Source of the DNA: Citrobacter sp.
GTDB lineage: Bacteria > Pseudomonadota > Gammaproteobacteria > Enterobacterales > Enterobacteriaceae
DNA: 64,000 nt
Direction: 5' to 3'
Assembly (NCBI GenBank): GCA_019415335.1
Contig: DXKH01000125.1
Location: forward strand, 47,461-111,460
The notes below the pieces were generated by a model. That model searched no databases and had not been told where the DNA came from. It worked only from the letters and a program-made list of their open reading frames with translations. The translations under genes and the position numbers were made by a program. Positions 10,622-23,509 of the stretch are shown one piece after another (the first letter of the stretch is position 1; each line of letters opens with the position of its first letter).

Positions 10622-10642
10622 GACCATTACCCTCCTGCTCTA

Positions 10643-12012
10643 TCACACCGTCGGGAAAATCAGATCGAGCGCCGACAGGGAATCCTCCCAGTCAGCGCGT
10701 TCGAAAATACCTTGTTGCAGAAACGCTTCCAGTTGTGGCCACAGCGCGATGGCTTTATCGAGCATCGGATCGCTGCCTTTGGCATAAGCGCCGACGCTGA
10801 CGAGATCGCGGTTGCGCTGGAAGCTCGACAGCAACTGCTTGAAGTGACGCACTTTGGCGTAGTGCTGTTCAGTAATCAGCGCCGTCATCGCACGGCTGAT
10901 CGACGCTTCGATGTCAATCGCGGGGTAGTGTCCGGCCTCTGCCAGACGCCGCGACAGCACAATGTGACCATCAAGGATGGCGCGCGCCGAGTCGGCAATC
11001 GGGTCCTGCTGATCGTCGCCTTCGGTCAGTACCGTATAAAAGGCGGTGATGGAACCGCCGCCGTGGATCCCGTTACCTGCGCGTTCAACCAGCGCCGGAA
11101 GTTTGGCGAAGACCGACGGCGGATAGCCTTTGGTAGCCGGTGGTTCACCGATCGCCAGCGCGATTTCACGCTGGGCCATGGCATAACGGGTCAGGGAATC
11201 CATGATTAGCAGCACGTGCTGACCACGATCGCGGAAATCTTCCGCGATGCGGGTGGCATAGGCGGCCCCCTGCATGCGCAGTAAGGGCGATACGTCCGCC
11301 GGGGCGGCGATCACCACCGAGCGCGCGCGCCCGTCGGCACCGAGAATGTTCTCGATAAAATCTTTTACTTCGCGGCCACGTTCGCCAATCAGTCCCACGA
11401 CAATGACGTCGGCGCGGGTATAGCGCGCCATCATGCCGAGCAGCACGCTTTTCCCGACGCCGGAACCGGCGAACAGCCCCATACGCTGGCCGCGACCGAC
11501 GGTTAACAGGGCGTTGATCGGACGCACGCCGGTATCCAGCACATGCTCAATCGGCGTACGTTGCAACGGGTTAAACGGCTGGGTAATTAGCGCCCCGGTT
11601 TCCGTGGTGTCGGGGGAGGGCAGACCATCGAGCGGTTTGCCGCTGCCATCGAGCACGCGGCCTAACAGCGCCGGACCGAGCGGCAGTTGTTTACTGCTTT
11701 GCAACCCTTCACTGGCGATGTTTTTGGCGTAGACACGTGCGCCAGGCAGAATGCCCTCGACCTCTTCAAGCGGCATCAGAAACAGACGCTGACCGTTAAA
11801 GCCCACCACTTCACTTTCGACTTCGCGGGTTTCCGTTCCGTCCTGGCGCTCAATGACGCAGGTTGCGCCAAGCGGCAACTGCAACCCGGTGGCTTCCAGA
11901 ACCAGACCGGTAGCGCGGGTCAACCGTCCATAGCGGCGAACGGCCGGAAGCTGCACCATTTTGGCTTCGAAGTTATCCAGCGTCGTCAACCAGCGGGTCA
12001 GGCGTGAAGTCA

Positions 12013-12013
<1 letters not shown>
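10643..12013 (-). CDS. fliI: Flagellum-specific ATPase FliI
   Basis: Cytoplasmic ATPase of the flagellar export apparatus, related to the F1 beta subunit. The protein has 456 residues, with Walker [10 protein letters not shown] and Walker [12 protein letters not shown] plus the family block [15 protein letters not shown]. It forms a hexamer held off by FliH and delivers substrates to the gate. The start at 12013 overlaps the fliH stop and gives the family length; an upstream in-frame ATG (12043) lies inside fliH and is unlikely. Confidence 0.97.
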
Positions 12014-15386
<3,373 letters not shown>

Positions 15387-15602
15387 CTCGCACCTCGTGA
15401 CTGTTCGTGGACGGCTTTATTTGCAAAGTGGAACAAGACTCACTCCCGGGTCAGCAAAATCGAAAAATTGACGGTCTCATTATTTGCGGTTTCGTTTTTT
15501 TCTATGCGGTAAAAACCGGGGTTTTTTATCGTTATTTAGCGCCTTTATCTTATTGACAAACTGGTAATCTCTGCTGCGTAGAAAACCATCCAGAGGATTA
15601 TC

Positions 15603-15917
15603 ATGTCAGCGATACAGGGGATTGAAGGGGTTATCAGCCAGCTCCAGGCCACGGCGATGAGCGCCCGGGCGCAGGAGACACTGCCGCAACCGACCGTGAG
15701 TTTTGCCGGTCAACTGCACGCCGCGCTGGACCGCATCAGCGATACGCAAACCGCCGCCCGTGTGCAGGCGGAAAAATTTACTCTGGGTGAACCGGGGATT
15801 GCGCTGAACGATGTGATGACCGATATGCAAAAAGCCTCCGTCTCCATGCAGATGGGGATCCAGGTGCGCAACAAACTGGTGGCGGCCTATCAGGAAGTGA
15901 TGAGTATGCAGGTGTAG
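15603..15917 (+). CDS. fliE: Flagellar hook-basal body protein FliE
   Basis: A 104-residue export substrate that joins the MS ring/export gate to the proximal rod. The conserved C-terminal helix ([20 protein letters not shown]) is present. The start follows AGAGGA. Transcribed divergently from fliF; the 216-bp gap between them must hold both class 2 promoters. It converges on the accessory acyltransferase gene. Confidence 0.96.
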   Translation: MSAIQGIEGVISQLQATAMSARAQETLPQPTVSFAGQLHAALDRISDTQTAARVQAEKFTLGEPGIALNDVMTDMQKASVSMQMGIQVRNKLVAAYQEVMSMQV

Positions 15918-15966
15918 GTGCTGAACTGGCCCGGTATACAATTGACTACCGGGCAGATTTAACGTA

Positions 15967-16680
15967 TCAAGCCTGCCATTTCACTTTGCGAGCTTTAACC
16001 TCGTCGAGAAGAGCGAGTGTTCTCGCCTCATCTTTTGTAAAGTCTTGCAGGAAGTATGGGTTAATGCTTTTAAGCCAATTTGCCAGGTCGGGTTGATCCC
16101 ACCACGCCAACTCAAGCAGCGACTCAATAATCTTGTCGGAAAAGCGAAAACGAATTAAACGCGCAGGATTGCCCGCATAAATACCGTAGGGCTCCGAGCG
16201 AAAATTTGGTGGAAGGACTGCTCGCGCGCCAATAATGCAGCCATTATTAATTTCGCCACCGCCCAGCATCAGCATTTCATCGCCAATCCAGACGTCATTT
16301 TTAATGACCGTATCACCGTATTGCGGCGGTGGTGGATTACGCAGTTCGGGATGAAAATATGAAAACATGGAGGTCGACATGGTTTTCATTTCATGTTGAC
16401 CATTGAGGAGAAACTTTAAGCGTAAGCCTCCGGACACAAAACGGCCAACCCGTAAACTTTGCCTTCCTGCATCATATTTAACGATAGAACCGACACCAAA
16501 ACCTGAACATTTACCAATATACAGAGTTCCGATATCCGAAGGCATTCCGAGCCAGTCCTGAAAGAAACCTTTAGGTAGAGTGCTAAATAGCCCGTCCTGA
16601 TAGGTCAGTACGTCAAAATGTTTTGCCATTGCATGGTTTGGGTCGACCCCCAGACAGTCTTTTTCTGTTTCAATATTCAC
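15967..16680 (-). CDS. CatB/Vat-type left-handed beta-helix acyltransferase
   Basis: A 237-residue protein of the xenobiotic/virginiamycin acetyltransferase group. It has hexapeptide-type beta-helix sequence (GGEINNGCIIGARAVLPPNF), the family closing motif EPYGIYAGNPARLIRFRF, and a C-terminal helical part. Relatives acetylate antibiotics or sugar amines and hydroxyls from acetyl-CoA. It follows the next gene upstream by 12 bp on the same strand, so the two are an operon. The pair is not found here in E. coli K-12. Given the sugar aminotransferase and glycosyltransferase 8-12 kb away beside fliC, acylation of the flagellin sugar is a reasonable inference; drug resistance is an alternative. Confidence 0.75.
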   Translation of the reverse strand: MNIETEKDCLGVDPNHAMAKHFDVLTYQDGLFSTLPKGFFQDWLGMPSDIGTLYIGKCSGFGVGSIVKYDAGRQSLRVGRFVSGGLRLKFLLNGQHEMKTMSTSMFSYFHPELRNPPPPQYGDTVIKNDVWIGDEMLMLGGGEINNGCIIGARAVLPPNFRSEPYGIYAGNPARLIRFRFSDKIIESLLELAWWDQPDLANWLKSINPYFLQDFTKDEARTLALLDEVKARKVKWQA

Positions 16681-16692
16681 CCGTTCACCTAA

Positions 16693-17301
16693 TCATTTTT
16701 GTTGACGCCTTGATTCCGCGTCGTTGAGCAAAAGTGTTTCACTTTCAAGCAGTGTTTTTCGGCGTGTTTTCAACCGTTTGGCCGGTGAGCCAAAATAAAT
16801 ACTCCACTCTTCAGTATTTTTTGTAATTAATGAATTGGCCCCGACAGCGCAACCATCGGCAATGGTTACGCCGGGCATGACGACGGATTGGGAACCTATG
16901 ATGGCATGTCTACCGACAGTGACAGGTGCCTTTTTAACTCCGGTATAAATAGCTGGCACAGTCGGATTGGTCATGACCGAACCATCGTAGTTGTCGCTGG
17001 TACTGTAAATTTTTACGCCTTGCGACAAACCACTAAAATCACTTAACGCAACCCCAGCGCCAGCGAACAAAGCACAATAACCACCAATATGCACATAGCT
17101 TCCGATATGCAAGAAACCCTGGTCAGCAGCAATCAGCGTACTGAAACCATCAATACGGACATGGTCACCGATAGTGATATTTTCCAGTCCGATAATGGTG
17201 CAGTTTTTGGCAATCAGGACGTTCGTGCCAACCGATTTAAAGCCGAACTGTTGGAGTTCATTCTCATTGTAATAACCGGGATCAAACGGATTCTGGCGCA
17301 T
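16693..17301 (-). CDS. Hexapeptide-repeat sugar O/N-acyltransferase
   Basis: A 202-residue left-handed beta-helix acyltransferase of the kind found in LPS and capsule loci. Hexapeptide repeats run through the whole protein (LENITIGDHVRIDG, TVGRHAIIGSQSVVMPGVTI), and the family end motif WSIYFGSPAKRLK closes it. The likely donor is acetyl-CoA, with a nucleotide-linked or lipid-linked sugar as acceptor. First gene of the two-gene operon between yedF and fliE. Its role in flagellin glycan synthesis is inferred from the neighbourhood only. Confidence 0.75.
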   Translation of the reverse strand: MRQNPFDPGYYNENELQQFGFKSVGTNVLIAKNCTIIGLENITIGDHVRIDGFSTLIAADQGFLHIGSYVHIGGYCALFAGAGVALSDFSGLSQGVKIYSTSDNYDGSVMTNPTVPAIYTGVKKAPVTVGRHAIIGSQSVVMPGVTIADGCAVGANSLITKNTEEWSIYFGSPAKRLKTRRKTLLESETLLLNDAESRRQQK

Positions 17302-17396
17302 GGTAACCCCTTATTTGAGCGATGAGCGGGTGATTACGCGAAAGTTCGCATGAATAGCATATAAGGTGGCGAGCCAGACAAACGGGGGAATAAACG

Positions 17397-17420
17397 ACGG
17401 GGAACCGCTTTGTTCCCCGT
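17397..17420. terminator. Hairpin after yedF
   Basis: A 9-bp perfect stem (ACGGGGAAC / GTTCCCCGT) with a 6-base loop lies just past the yedF stop. The T run is better on the plus strand, so termination of the minus-strand yedEF transcript is inferred. Confidence 0.5.
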
Positions 17421-17424
17421 TTTA

Positions 17425-17658
17425 TTACTTCTGAATTAAATAACGAATTGTCGGCCCGTCCTGCTGAATATCCAGTACGGTGTAGCCGTGGTTGCGCGCA
17501 TCCAGCGGAATGTTATTGATGGATTGCGGACAGTCGCTGACCACTTCCAGAATTTCCCCTTTCTGCAACTGCGGCATCGCTTCCAGCGTTGCCACGGCAG
17601 GGTAAGGGCAGGGCTCGCCGACCATATCAAGGCGATAATCAGGAACGATATTTTTCAT
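17425..17658 (-). CDS. yedF: TusA-family sulfur carrier YedF
   Basis: A 77-residue TusA/SirA-like protein. The conserved persulfide cysteine lies in the N-terminal motif LDMVGEPCPYPAV. Proteins of this family pass sulfur, or selenium, as a persulfide. It is translationally coupled to yedE, whose stop it overlaps, mirroring the YeeD-YeeE thiosulfate uptake pair. Confidence 0.93.
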   Translation of the reverse strand: MKNIVPDYRLDMVGEPCPYPAVATLEAMPQLQKGEILEVVSDCPQSINNIPLDARNHGYTVLDIQQDGPTIRYLIQK

Positions 17659-18860
17659 GCGGATTCCTTAGCAGGGGTCAGCCCGGCGCGACGGAAGAAG
17701 CGTTTTTCCCAGCCGATGATGAACATCAGGGCGGCAAACAGCAGCAGATAGGTCACCAGCAGGCCGCCGAGCGGACCGAAGGTGTTGAGCAGGTTGATCT
17801 TGTCCCAGTTGGTGGCCAACGCAGGGGCGAAGTCATCCCAGTAGTAGGCCAGAATCGTTGAGCCGATGACGTTACCGAGACCCACCCACCAGTAGTGTAC
17901 CTGGCCTTCCACCGCGCGGTACATCCAGCCGGTTTCACACCCGCCCGCCAGCACGATACCAAAACCAAACAACAGCCCGCCGATGACCGCATTCGGGCCC
18001 GCCCACATGATTTTGGCTTCTACGCCCAGTTGTACGTAGCTGAAAATACCGATCGCACTGACGCCCATCCCGAAGATGATCGCCTTTGCCATATGGGTGC
18101 GCCCGGTGATCCACAGATCGCGGAAGGCGGAAGTGAAGCAGATTTGCGCGCGCTCGATCAGCAGACCAAAACCAACGCCGAACAGCATCGCCAGGCCCAG
18201 CTTCGGCTGGTTCATGGCGGTCAACAGCGCCCAGCCTATCATGCCGATAAACACCAGCATGCCGAGGCGGAAACGACGGCGCGCCTGATCCGGCTTTTGC
18301 GTCAACGGCGACGCAGCAGAGACTTTCTGCATTTTTACCGGGATGCGGAATATCGGCAGCAGGGTGAATCGCGCGCCGAACCAGGAGCCGATGGCGGTTG
18401 CCAGGGCAAAGAACCAGGCGTGCAGAGAGAACTGGGGAATACCGGTAAAGAATGCCGCCAGGTTACAGCCCATCGCCATACGCGCGCCGAACCCGGCGAT
18501 GATCCCGCCCAGCACCGCCTGCATGATGCGGATGCGACTACGCGGCATGCGCAGTTTGACGTTATTGGCCCACAACGCTGCCGCGAAGCAGCCGCCGAAC
18601 ATCCCGAGGATCATCATCCCGTCGATGCGGGTGAACGGGGTGCCTTCCAGATGGATCAGCTTGTAGTAGCCCCATTCTTCCGCATGGACGCCAAACAGTT
18701 GCAGGATTTGTCCGCCCCAGCGGGTAAATTCACCCGTGACGGCCCAGAAGGTGCCGGTGATGCCAAAATAGTAAGTGGAGAGAATACCCGCTGCGATGAC
18801 CGCAGGGACAGGCGCCCAGAATTTAACTAACCAGGCTTGTTTGAAGTGTTGCCATGACAT
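17655..18860 (-). CDS. yedE: YedE sulfur/selenium transport family membrane protein
   Basis: A 401-residue, many-helix inner-membrane protein of the Sulf_transp (YeeE/YedE) family. Conserved cysteines occur in the two pseudo-repeat motifs GARMAMGCNLAAFFTG and LAGGCETGWMYRAVEG, plus ERAQICFTSAFRDLW. YeeE relatives import thiosulfate; YedE has been linked to selenium metabolism by gene context. Its coupling with yedF suggests the imported sulfur species is handed to YedF. Confidence 0.92.
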   Translation of the reverse strand: MSWQHFKQAWLVKFWAPVPAVIAAGILSTYYFGITGTFWAVTGEFTRWGGQILQLFGVHAEEWGYYKLIHLEGTPFTRIDGMMILGMFGGCFAAALWANNVKLRMPRSRIRIMQAVLGGIIAGFGARMAMGCNLAAFFTGIPQFSLHAWFFALATAIGSWFGARFTLLPIFRIPVKMQKVSAASPLTQKPDQARRRFRLGMLVFIGMIGWALLTAMNQPKLGLAMLFGVGFGLLIERAQICFTSAFRDLWITGRTHMAKAIIFGMGVSAIGIFSYVQLGVEAKIMWAGPNAVIGGLLFGFGIVLAGGCETGWMYRAVEGQVHYWWVGLGNVIGSTILAYYWDDFAPALATNWDKINLLNTFGPLGGLLVTYLLLFAALMFIIGWEKRFFRRAGLTPAKESA

Positions 18861-19042
18861 GTGTTTTGCCTCTGAACTCAGAAGGTGTGAAACAAGAAAG
18901 CGGATAGTACACCACTGCGGTAATTTTGCCTGGTACTATTAAGCGGTAATCCCGAATGGATCAAAGTTCTGCGGATACCGCGAAAGGCTGGCGACCGCAG
19001 GGCTTTAATGCCACAATCCTCTTTTCTTCGCATGCAGGATGA

Positions 19043-19459
19043 ATGATGAAAAAATGTGCAATCGTCGGGGCGTTACTGATGCTGGCAGGATGCGCCGAAG
19101 TGGAAAATTATAATGATGTGGTTAAAACGCCAGCGCCCGCCGGGCTGGAAGGGTACTGGCAGACGAATGGACCGCAGCGCAAACTGGTGAGCCCGGAAGC
19201 CATTGCCAGCCTGGTGGTGACTAAAGAGGGCGATACGCTCGATTGTCGCCAGTGGCAAAGGGTGATTGCGCTACCGGGTAAACTGACGATGTTGTCCGGT
19301 GACTTAACCAACGTGACAGTCAAACGTGAACTTTATGAAATCGAGCGGGAAGGGAACACCCTGGAATATGACGGGATGACCCTGCAACGCGTGGATCGTC
19401 CAACGGTGGAATGTGCCGCCGCGCTGGAGAAATCACCGCTGCCAACGCCATTACCGTAA
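19043..19459 (+). CDS. yedD: YedD lipoprotein
   Basis: A 138-residue lipoprotein. The signal peptide ends with lipobox LAGC at about residue 17, which is lipidated. The mature part has conserved GYWQTNGPQRKLVSPEAI and CRQWQRVIALPGKL. Function unknown. There are two adjacent ATG codons (19043, 19046); E. coli uses the equivalent of the second. Confidence 0.93.
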   Translation: MMKKCAIVGALLMLAGCAEVENYNDVVKTPAPAGLEGYWQTNGPQRKLVSPEAIASLVVTKEGDTLDCRQWQRVIALPGKLTMLSGDLTNVTVKRELYEIEREGNTLEYDGMTLQRVDRPTVECAAALEKSPLPTPLP

Positions 19460-19467
19460 TGCGTTGT

Positions 19468-19490
19468 CCCCGACAGCCTCCCTGTCGGGG
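19468..19490. terminator. Shared hairpin between yedD and amyA
   Basis: A 9-bp perfect stem (CCCCGACAG / CTGTCGGGG) with a 5-base loop between two convergent genes. The T runs are weak on both sides. Confidence 0.6.
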
Positions 19491-19497
19491 TGCTTCA

Positions 19498-20985
19498 TTA
19501 GATTACCTCTTCAATCACCCACACGCTGACGCTGCCGGCGTTGCAGTAAAACGTGGCGTCGCCGTTTTCATCAGTGCTCACGCTTTCGTCCCGGTTGCCG
19601 AGAAAATCCCGCCAGGTTTTATTGCCGTAGTTTGCCCCTAGTGCGAGAGTCTTCTCGCCATCATCACCATTGGATAACACCACCACGCAACCGGGATCGT
19701 CGTCCGTCCCGCTGCGGCTGAACGCGATGCAGTTGGGGTGATCAAACCAGAGCGTCTGAATACCGTGGGCGAACCGCTGGCGGGCAAGAATGAGTTCGTC
19801 AAGTTGCTCAATGACTGGCATGTCAATGGTATAGGTTTCCCCGTCGCCTCCGGTATCTTCATACTGCGCGCCATAGAGATCAGGATAGAAAACCGACGGT
19901 ACGCCATTTTCCCGCAGCAGGATGAGCGCGTAGGCCAGCGGTTTAAACCACGCTTCAACCGGCGCCTCCAGCGCCTGCAACGGCTGGGTGTCGTGATTGG
20001 CGACCAGCGTCACAGCGTGAAACGGATCGGCTTCCACCAGCGTACCGCTGAAGATCTGGCTCATGTCGTAATCACGTCCCTGACGCGACGCTTCATGAAA
20101 ATTGAGCTGTAGTGGGGCGTCGAACAGCATCGTTTTGCCTTCCACCTGGTCGATATAGGTTTGCAGCTTATCCACTTCGTGCGACCAGTATTCGGCGACG
20201 ATAAACAGCGGTTTCGGCGCCACCTCCTGAACATGTTCAATCCACTCTTTATAGAACCAGGCCGGAATGTGCTTTACCGCATCGAGACGAAAACCGTCAC
20301 ACTGGGTTTGCTCCATCACCCAGCGCGCCCAGTATTTAATCTCCTCGGTGACGGCATGATTACGAAAGTCGATGTTTTCGCCCATCAGATAATCGAAATT
20401 GCCCAGTTCGTCATCAACCTGGTCGTTCCAGCCCTCGCCGGTATAGTCGTTGACGATCTTAAAGATGCCGTCTTCGTGAGGGTTTTCGATGTGGTCGATG
20501 CCGCTGAAGCATTTGAAATCCCAGATGAACTGAGAGTACTGGCCGCCGCGTGCCGGGAAGGTGTAACGGGTCCAGCCTTCGCATTCGATGATCTCATCCG
20601 CAATTTGCGTGCGATCCTCTTCGTTGACTCGCTGTACGCGGATGCTCTCTTTCTCGTCCGCCCCCATTTTGTGATTTACCACTACGTCAAGCAGTACCGT
20701 GATGTCGTTTTTCTTCAGCGCGTCGATAGCCGTAAGTAGCTGCGTCTTATCACCATATTTGGTGGCAAGGGTGCCTTTTTGGTCAAACTCGCCGAGATCA
20801 AACAGATCGTAAGAGTCATAGCCGACGGAATAACCGCCGGAAGCGCCTTTATAAGCGGGCGGCAGCCAGACCATGTTGATACCGATATCATTGAGGCTGT
20901 CTGCGCGCTCTGTCACCTCTTGCCAGAGTTTGCCGCCGTCGGGGTAATACCAGTGGAAGAACTGCAGTAACGTGGGGTTTTTCAT
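19498..20985 (-). CDS. amyA: Cytoplasmic alpha-amylase AmyA
   Basis: A 495-residue GH13 alpha-amylase without a signal peptide, cleaving alpha-1,4-glucans in the cytosol. Catalytic motifs are visible: nucleophile in [10 protein letters not shown], acid/base Glu in [10 protein letters not shown], and the third acid in TLVANHDTQ. The start at 20985 ([21 protein letters not shown]) matches family length; the frame stays open 19 codons further upstream. Confidence 0.96.
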   Translation of the reverse strand: MKNPTLLQFFHWYYPDGGKLWQEVTERADSLNDIGINMVWLPPAYKGASGGYSVGYDSYDLFDLGEFDQKGTLATKYGDKTQLLTAIDALKKNDITVLLDVVVNHKMGADEKESIRVQRVNEEDRTQIADEIIECEGWTRYTFPARGGQYSQFIWDFKCFSGIDHIENPHEDGIFKIVNDYTGEGWNDQVDDELGNFDYLMGENIDFRNHAVTEEIKYWARWVMEQTQCDGFRLDAVKHIPAWFYKEWIEHVQEVAPKPLFIVAEYWSHEVDKLQTYIDQVEGKTMLFDAPLQLNFHEASRQGRDYDMSQIFSGTLVEADPFHAVTLVANHDTQPLQALEAPVEAWFKPLAYALILLRENGVPSVFYPDLYGAQYEDTGGDGETYTIDMPVIEQLDELILARQRFAHGIQTLWFDHPNCIAFSRSGTDDDPGCVVVLSNGDDGEKTLALGANYGNKTWRDFLGNRDESVSTDENGDATFYCNAGSVSVWVIEEVI

Positions 20986-21053
20986 CTTCCGTGCTCCAGA
21001 AGTCTTGTAGACGACCTCTGGAGTATGGAAGATTTTTGCCAACGTAGCGGGAA

Positions 21054-21425
21054 TTATTGCGGGGCAGGGGGCGCGTCGGGTACCAGCAGCATGCCAGAAA
21101 GTCGGCCATACGCATTGTTGAGCGACTGCTGACGCGTTGACTGACCGATCAGACCACTGAGCTCATCAAGCCGTTGGCGCAGTAACACTTTCAGGTGCTC
21201 TTCGTTATCCAGCGTCTGTTTGATGTAACCGGCAACGATGTCCTGAATACTGCGTGTCATGCCCGGTGGAGTTTGCGTTTCAACGACCGCTTCAATACTT
21301 TGCAGATAGGTGACTTCCTGTTCCAGTAAAAGGTCCCATTCACCCCGCTGCGCAAGTTCGAGCAGCGACTGACTGAGCAGCGCAATGCGCTGCCAACGGT
21401 TGATAAACTCCACGGCTGAGGTCAT
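21054..21425 (-). CDS. fliT: Flagellar export chaperone FliT
   Basis: A 123-residue helical chaperone for the cap protein FliD that also binds FlhDC as a negative feedback regulator. The start [20 protein letters not shown] and the [15 protein letters not shown] block match the family. It overlaps the fliS stop by one base. Last gene of fliDST. Confidence 0.94.
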   Translation of the reverse strand: MTSAVEFINRWQRIALLSQSLLELAQRGEWDLLLEQEVTYLQSIEAVVETQTPPGMTRSIQDIVAGYIKQTLDNEEHLKVLLRQRLDELSGLIGQSTRQQSLNNAYGRLSGMLLVPDAPPAPQ

Positions 21426-21832
21426 TAACGAGACTCCTGGGAAGATGCTTTCGGTGAGATCTGTTTCCAGGCTTCCGCAATGTTGCCGAGTAACCCTTCC
21501 ACTTCTTCAATGGCTTGACTGTCATTGCGTAAATTAGCGAATAATAAACGACGGACCATATAGTCATACAGTGATGAAAGATTAGTGGCGACGTCGCCGC
21601 CGTTCTCCTGATCCAGCCCCGCTTTCAGTCCGTTATCAATAATATTGATAGCCTTGCTGAGCGCTTCACCTTTAGCGACAATATCGCCTTGTTCTAAAAA
21701 CAGGCGAGCGCGCACCAGGGCGCTGTTTGCACCCTCGAACAGCATCTCAATCAACTGGTGCGGGCTCGCACTCATTACGGCGCTTTCCACGCTAACTTGC
21801 GCATAGGCTTTGGTGCCGCTCGCGGTATACAT
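21425..21832 (-). CDS. fliS: Flagellin chaperone FliS
   Basis: A 135-residue four-helix chaperone that binds the C-terminus of flagellin and keeps it unpolymerised until export. It begins [20 protein letters not shown] and contains [20 protein letters not shown] and [15 protein letters not shown], all typical. Confidence 0.96.
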   Translation of the reverse strand: MYTASGTKAYAQVSVESAVMSASPHQLIEMLFEGANSALVRARLFLEQGDIVAKGEALSKAINIIDNGLKAGLDQENGGDVATNLSSLYDYMVRRLLFANLRNDSQAIEEVEGLLGNIAEAWKQISPKASSQESR

Positions 21833-21847
21833 GTTTACCTCTTGTTA

Positions 21848-23254
21848 TCAGGAGTTACTCATCGCAGTAAATTGCTGGCTCAAATAGCTACTGGTGTTAT
21901 TGAGCTTACTCATCATCGTATCCAGTTGCGTAAACTGAGCCTGGTACCGTGCGATGGTATCGTCAATACTGCTACTGACAGCCAAATACTGTTTGGTCAG
22001 CTTTTTCAGCGTGGCATTAATATTGTCTTGTGCACTATCGATAATGCCATCATCAGCAAGATAGCTTTTTACCTGCTCAGCAATTTTGGTGGTGATTCCG
22101 GTTTCTTTACCATCGCCAACCAACAGCTCACGAGTGGCAGCCGTGTTTTCATCCAGTGCTTTTTTCAGCTTAGTATCATCAATTTTCAGTTTACCGGTTG
22201 CGCCGTCCTGGGTAATGCCGATCTCATTCAGCGTTTTGAATGTCGATGAACTGTTACCGTTCGCAAACTGTGCGCGGATGCCTGTCTGAATCGTACGTAC
22301 TACGCTGTCGCCTAGCAGTGCGCCATTTGATGAATCCTGTTCGTCCGCACCCTGATCGACCGCCGTGTATTTGGTCAGTGTACCGAAGGTATCAATGAGG
22401 GCGTTGTAAGCATCAACCCACGCTTTAATCGCTTCAGTAGATTTATCATTGGTCTTGGTGACCGTGACTTTGGCATCAGTCACTTCTTTAGTCAGGGTTA
22501 ATGTGACCCCTTGCGGCGCGTCAGTGATGGTGTTGCTCTGACGTTCAATATCAATGCCGTTGACCGTTAAATTGGCATTTTGAGCGGCAACCAGTTGCTT
22601 CATATTGCCCGTGCCAGTGGTGCTGTCATATGCCAACAGATCGCTCAACTTGCTGTCGCCGTCGACGGAAATCGTCATTTGGCTGTCCGTACCGGTTTCC
22701 GCCGTTAACACTAACTGGTAGTCACCCTCTTTGACTTTTACAATACTTGCCGAAATGCCACTGTCTGCATCATTAATGGCATCACGAATCCCTTCCAGGG
22801 ACGTCTGATCGTTCGTCAGCGTAATCTCTAATGGTTTTTCGCGACCCTTTTGCTCAATTGTCAGCGTACGGGTGCCGGCGGTCAGATCGCCTAATTTATC
22901 TTTTTGCGAGCTAACATCCAGATCGGTTGTCAATGACTGCGCCTGCGCCAGCTTCGTGACACTAACGGTATACAGACCCGGAGATGCCCCTGCGGTCGTT
23001 GCAACCCCCAGATCCGTTGAGCTACTGGTGATTTTTGTGCTTTTAAATAAGTCTGCGTTATTCAGTGCAGTATTGGCTGTTTGAAATTTTTCTAATGCAC
23101 TTTTCAGCGTTCCATATGCCGTCAGGCGTGCTGTATTTGCACTTTGCTGCTGTGTAATTGGTGTTAAACGTTTTTTTTCAGCAGTGGTCAGGTTCGTCAG
23201 CAATGTATCCAGCGGTAAGTTTGAACCTACGCCTAATGATGTAAATGAAGCCAT
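21848..23254 (-). CDS. fliD: Flagellar cap protein FliD
   Basis: A 468-residue cap (HAP2) at the filament tip that guides flagellin polymerisation. The conserved N-terminus (MASFTSLGVGSNLPLDTLLT) and C-terminal coiled coil (TIARYQAQFTQLDTMMSKLN) frame a variable middle exposed on the cell outside. Transcribed from the sigma-28 promoter just upstream, divergent from fliC. Confidence 0.96.
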   Translation of the reverse strand: MASFTSLGVGSNLPLDTLLTNLTTAEKKRLTPITQQQSANTARLTAYGTLKSALEKFQTANTALNNADLFKSTKITSSSTDLGVATTAGASPGLYTVSVTKLAQAQSLTTDLDVSSQKDKLGDLTAGTRTLTIEQKGREKPLEITLTNDQTSLEGIRDAINDADSGISASIVKVKEGDYQLVLTAETGTDSQMTISVDGDSKLSDLLAYDSTTGTGNMKQLVAAQNANLTVNGIDIERQSNTITDAPQGVTLTLTKEVTDAKVTVTKTNDKSTEAIKAWVDAYNALIDTFGTLTKYTAVDQGADEQDSSNGALLGDSVVRTIQTGIRAQFANGNSSSTFKTLNEIGITQDGATGKLKIDDTKLKKALDENTAATRELLVGDGKETGITTKIAEQVKSYLADDGIIDSAQDNINATLKKLTKQYLAVSSSIDDTIARYQAQFTQLDTMMSKLNNTSSYLSQQFTAMSNS

Positions 23255-23292
23255 GCCTTATTCCTTGTGATTGCAAACAGTAGTTAACCGCG

Positions 23293-23319
23293 TTATCGGC
23301 AATCTGGAGGCAAAGTTTA
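23293..23319 (-). promoter_or_regulatory. Sigma-28 (FliA) promoter of fliDST
   Basis: On the minus strand: TAAACTTT, 11-base spacer, GCCGATAA. This is essentially the FliA consensus (TAAAGTTT-N11-GCCGATAA) and lies 38 bp upstream of fliD. Confidence 0.93.
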
Positions 23320-23412
23320 ATGATATTTAGAGGAAAATAATAAGTGGAATAATGACGTATAAAGAGGGTATTTCGTGGACTAAAAAAAAGATCCCGAAAA
23401 CTAAAAATTTTC

Positions 23413-23439
23413 TAAAGATTGAATTTGAGGTGCCGATAC
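23413..23439 (+). promoter_or_regulatory. Sigma-28 (FliA) promoter of fliC
   Basis: TAAAGATT, 11-base spacer, GCCGATAC: one mismatch in each element from consensus. It lies 70 bp upstream of fliC, leaving an untranslated leader of about 60 bases that can form a small hairpin (ACGGT/ACCGT, about 23446-23460). Confidence 0.92.
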
Positions 23440-23509
23440 ATGGGTTACGGTGAGAAACCGTGGGCAACAGCCCAATAACATCAAGATGTAAATTGATAAG
23501 GAAAAGATC

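Noticed and set aside
15967..17301. Acyltransferases as chloramphenicol or streptogramin resistance genes
   Set aside because: The CatB/Vat fold is shared by many sugar acyltransferases; there is no mobile element or resistance context, and the flagellar neighbourhood fits sugar acylation better.
17895..18830. Plus-strand open frame (311 codons) opposite yedE
   Set aside because: Antisense to a conserved membrane protein gene, with the skewed charge pattern of a reverse-complement frame.
20161..20739. Plus-strand open frame opposite amyA
   Set aside because: Mirror of the conserved GH13 gene; no ribosome site or family.
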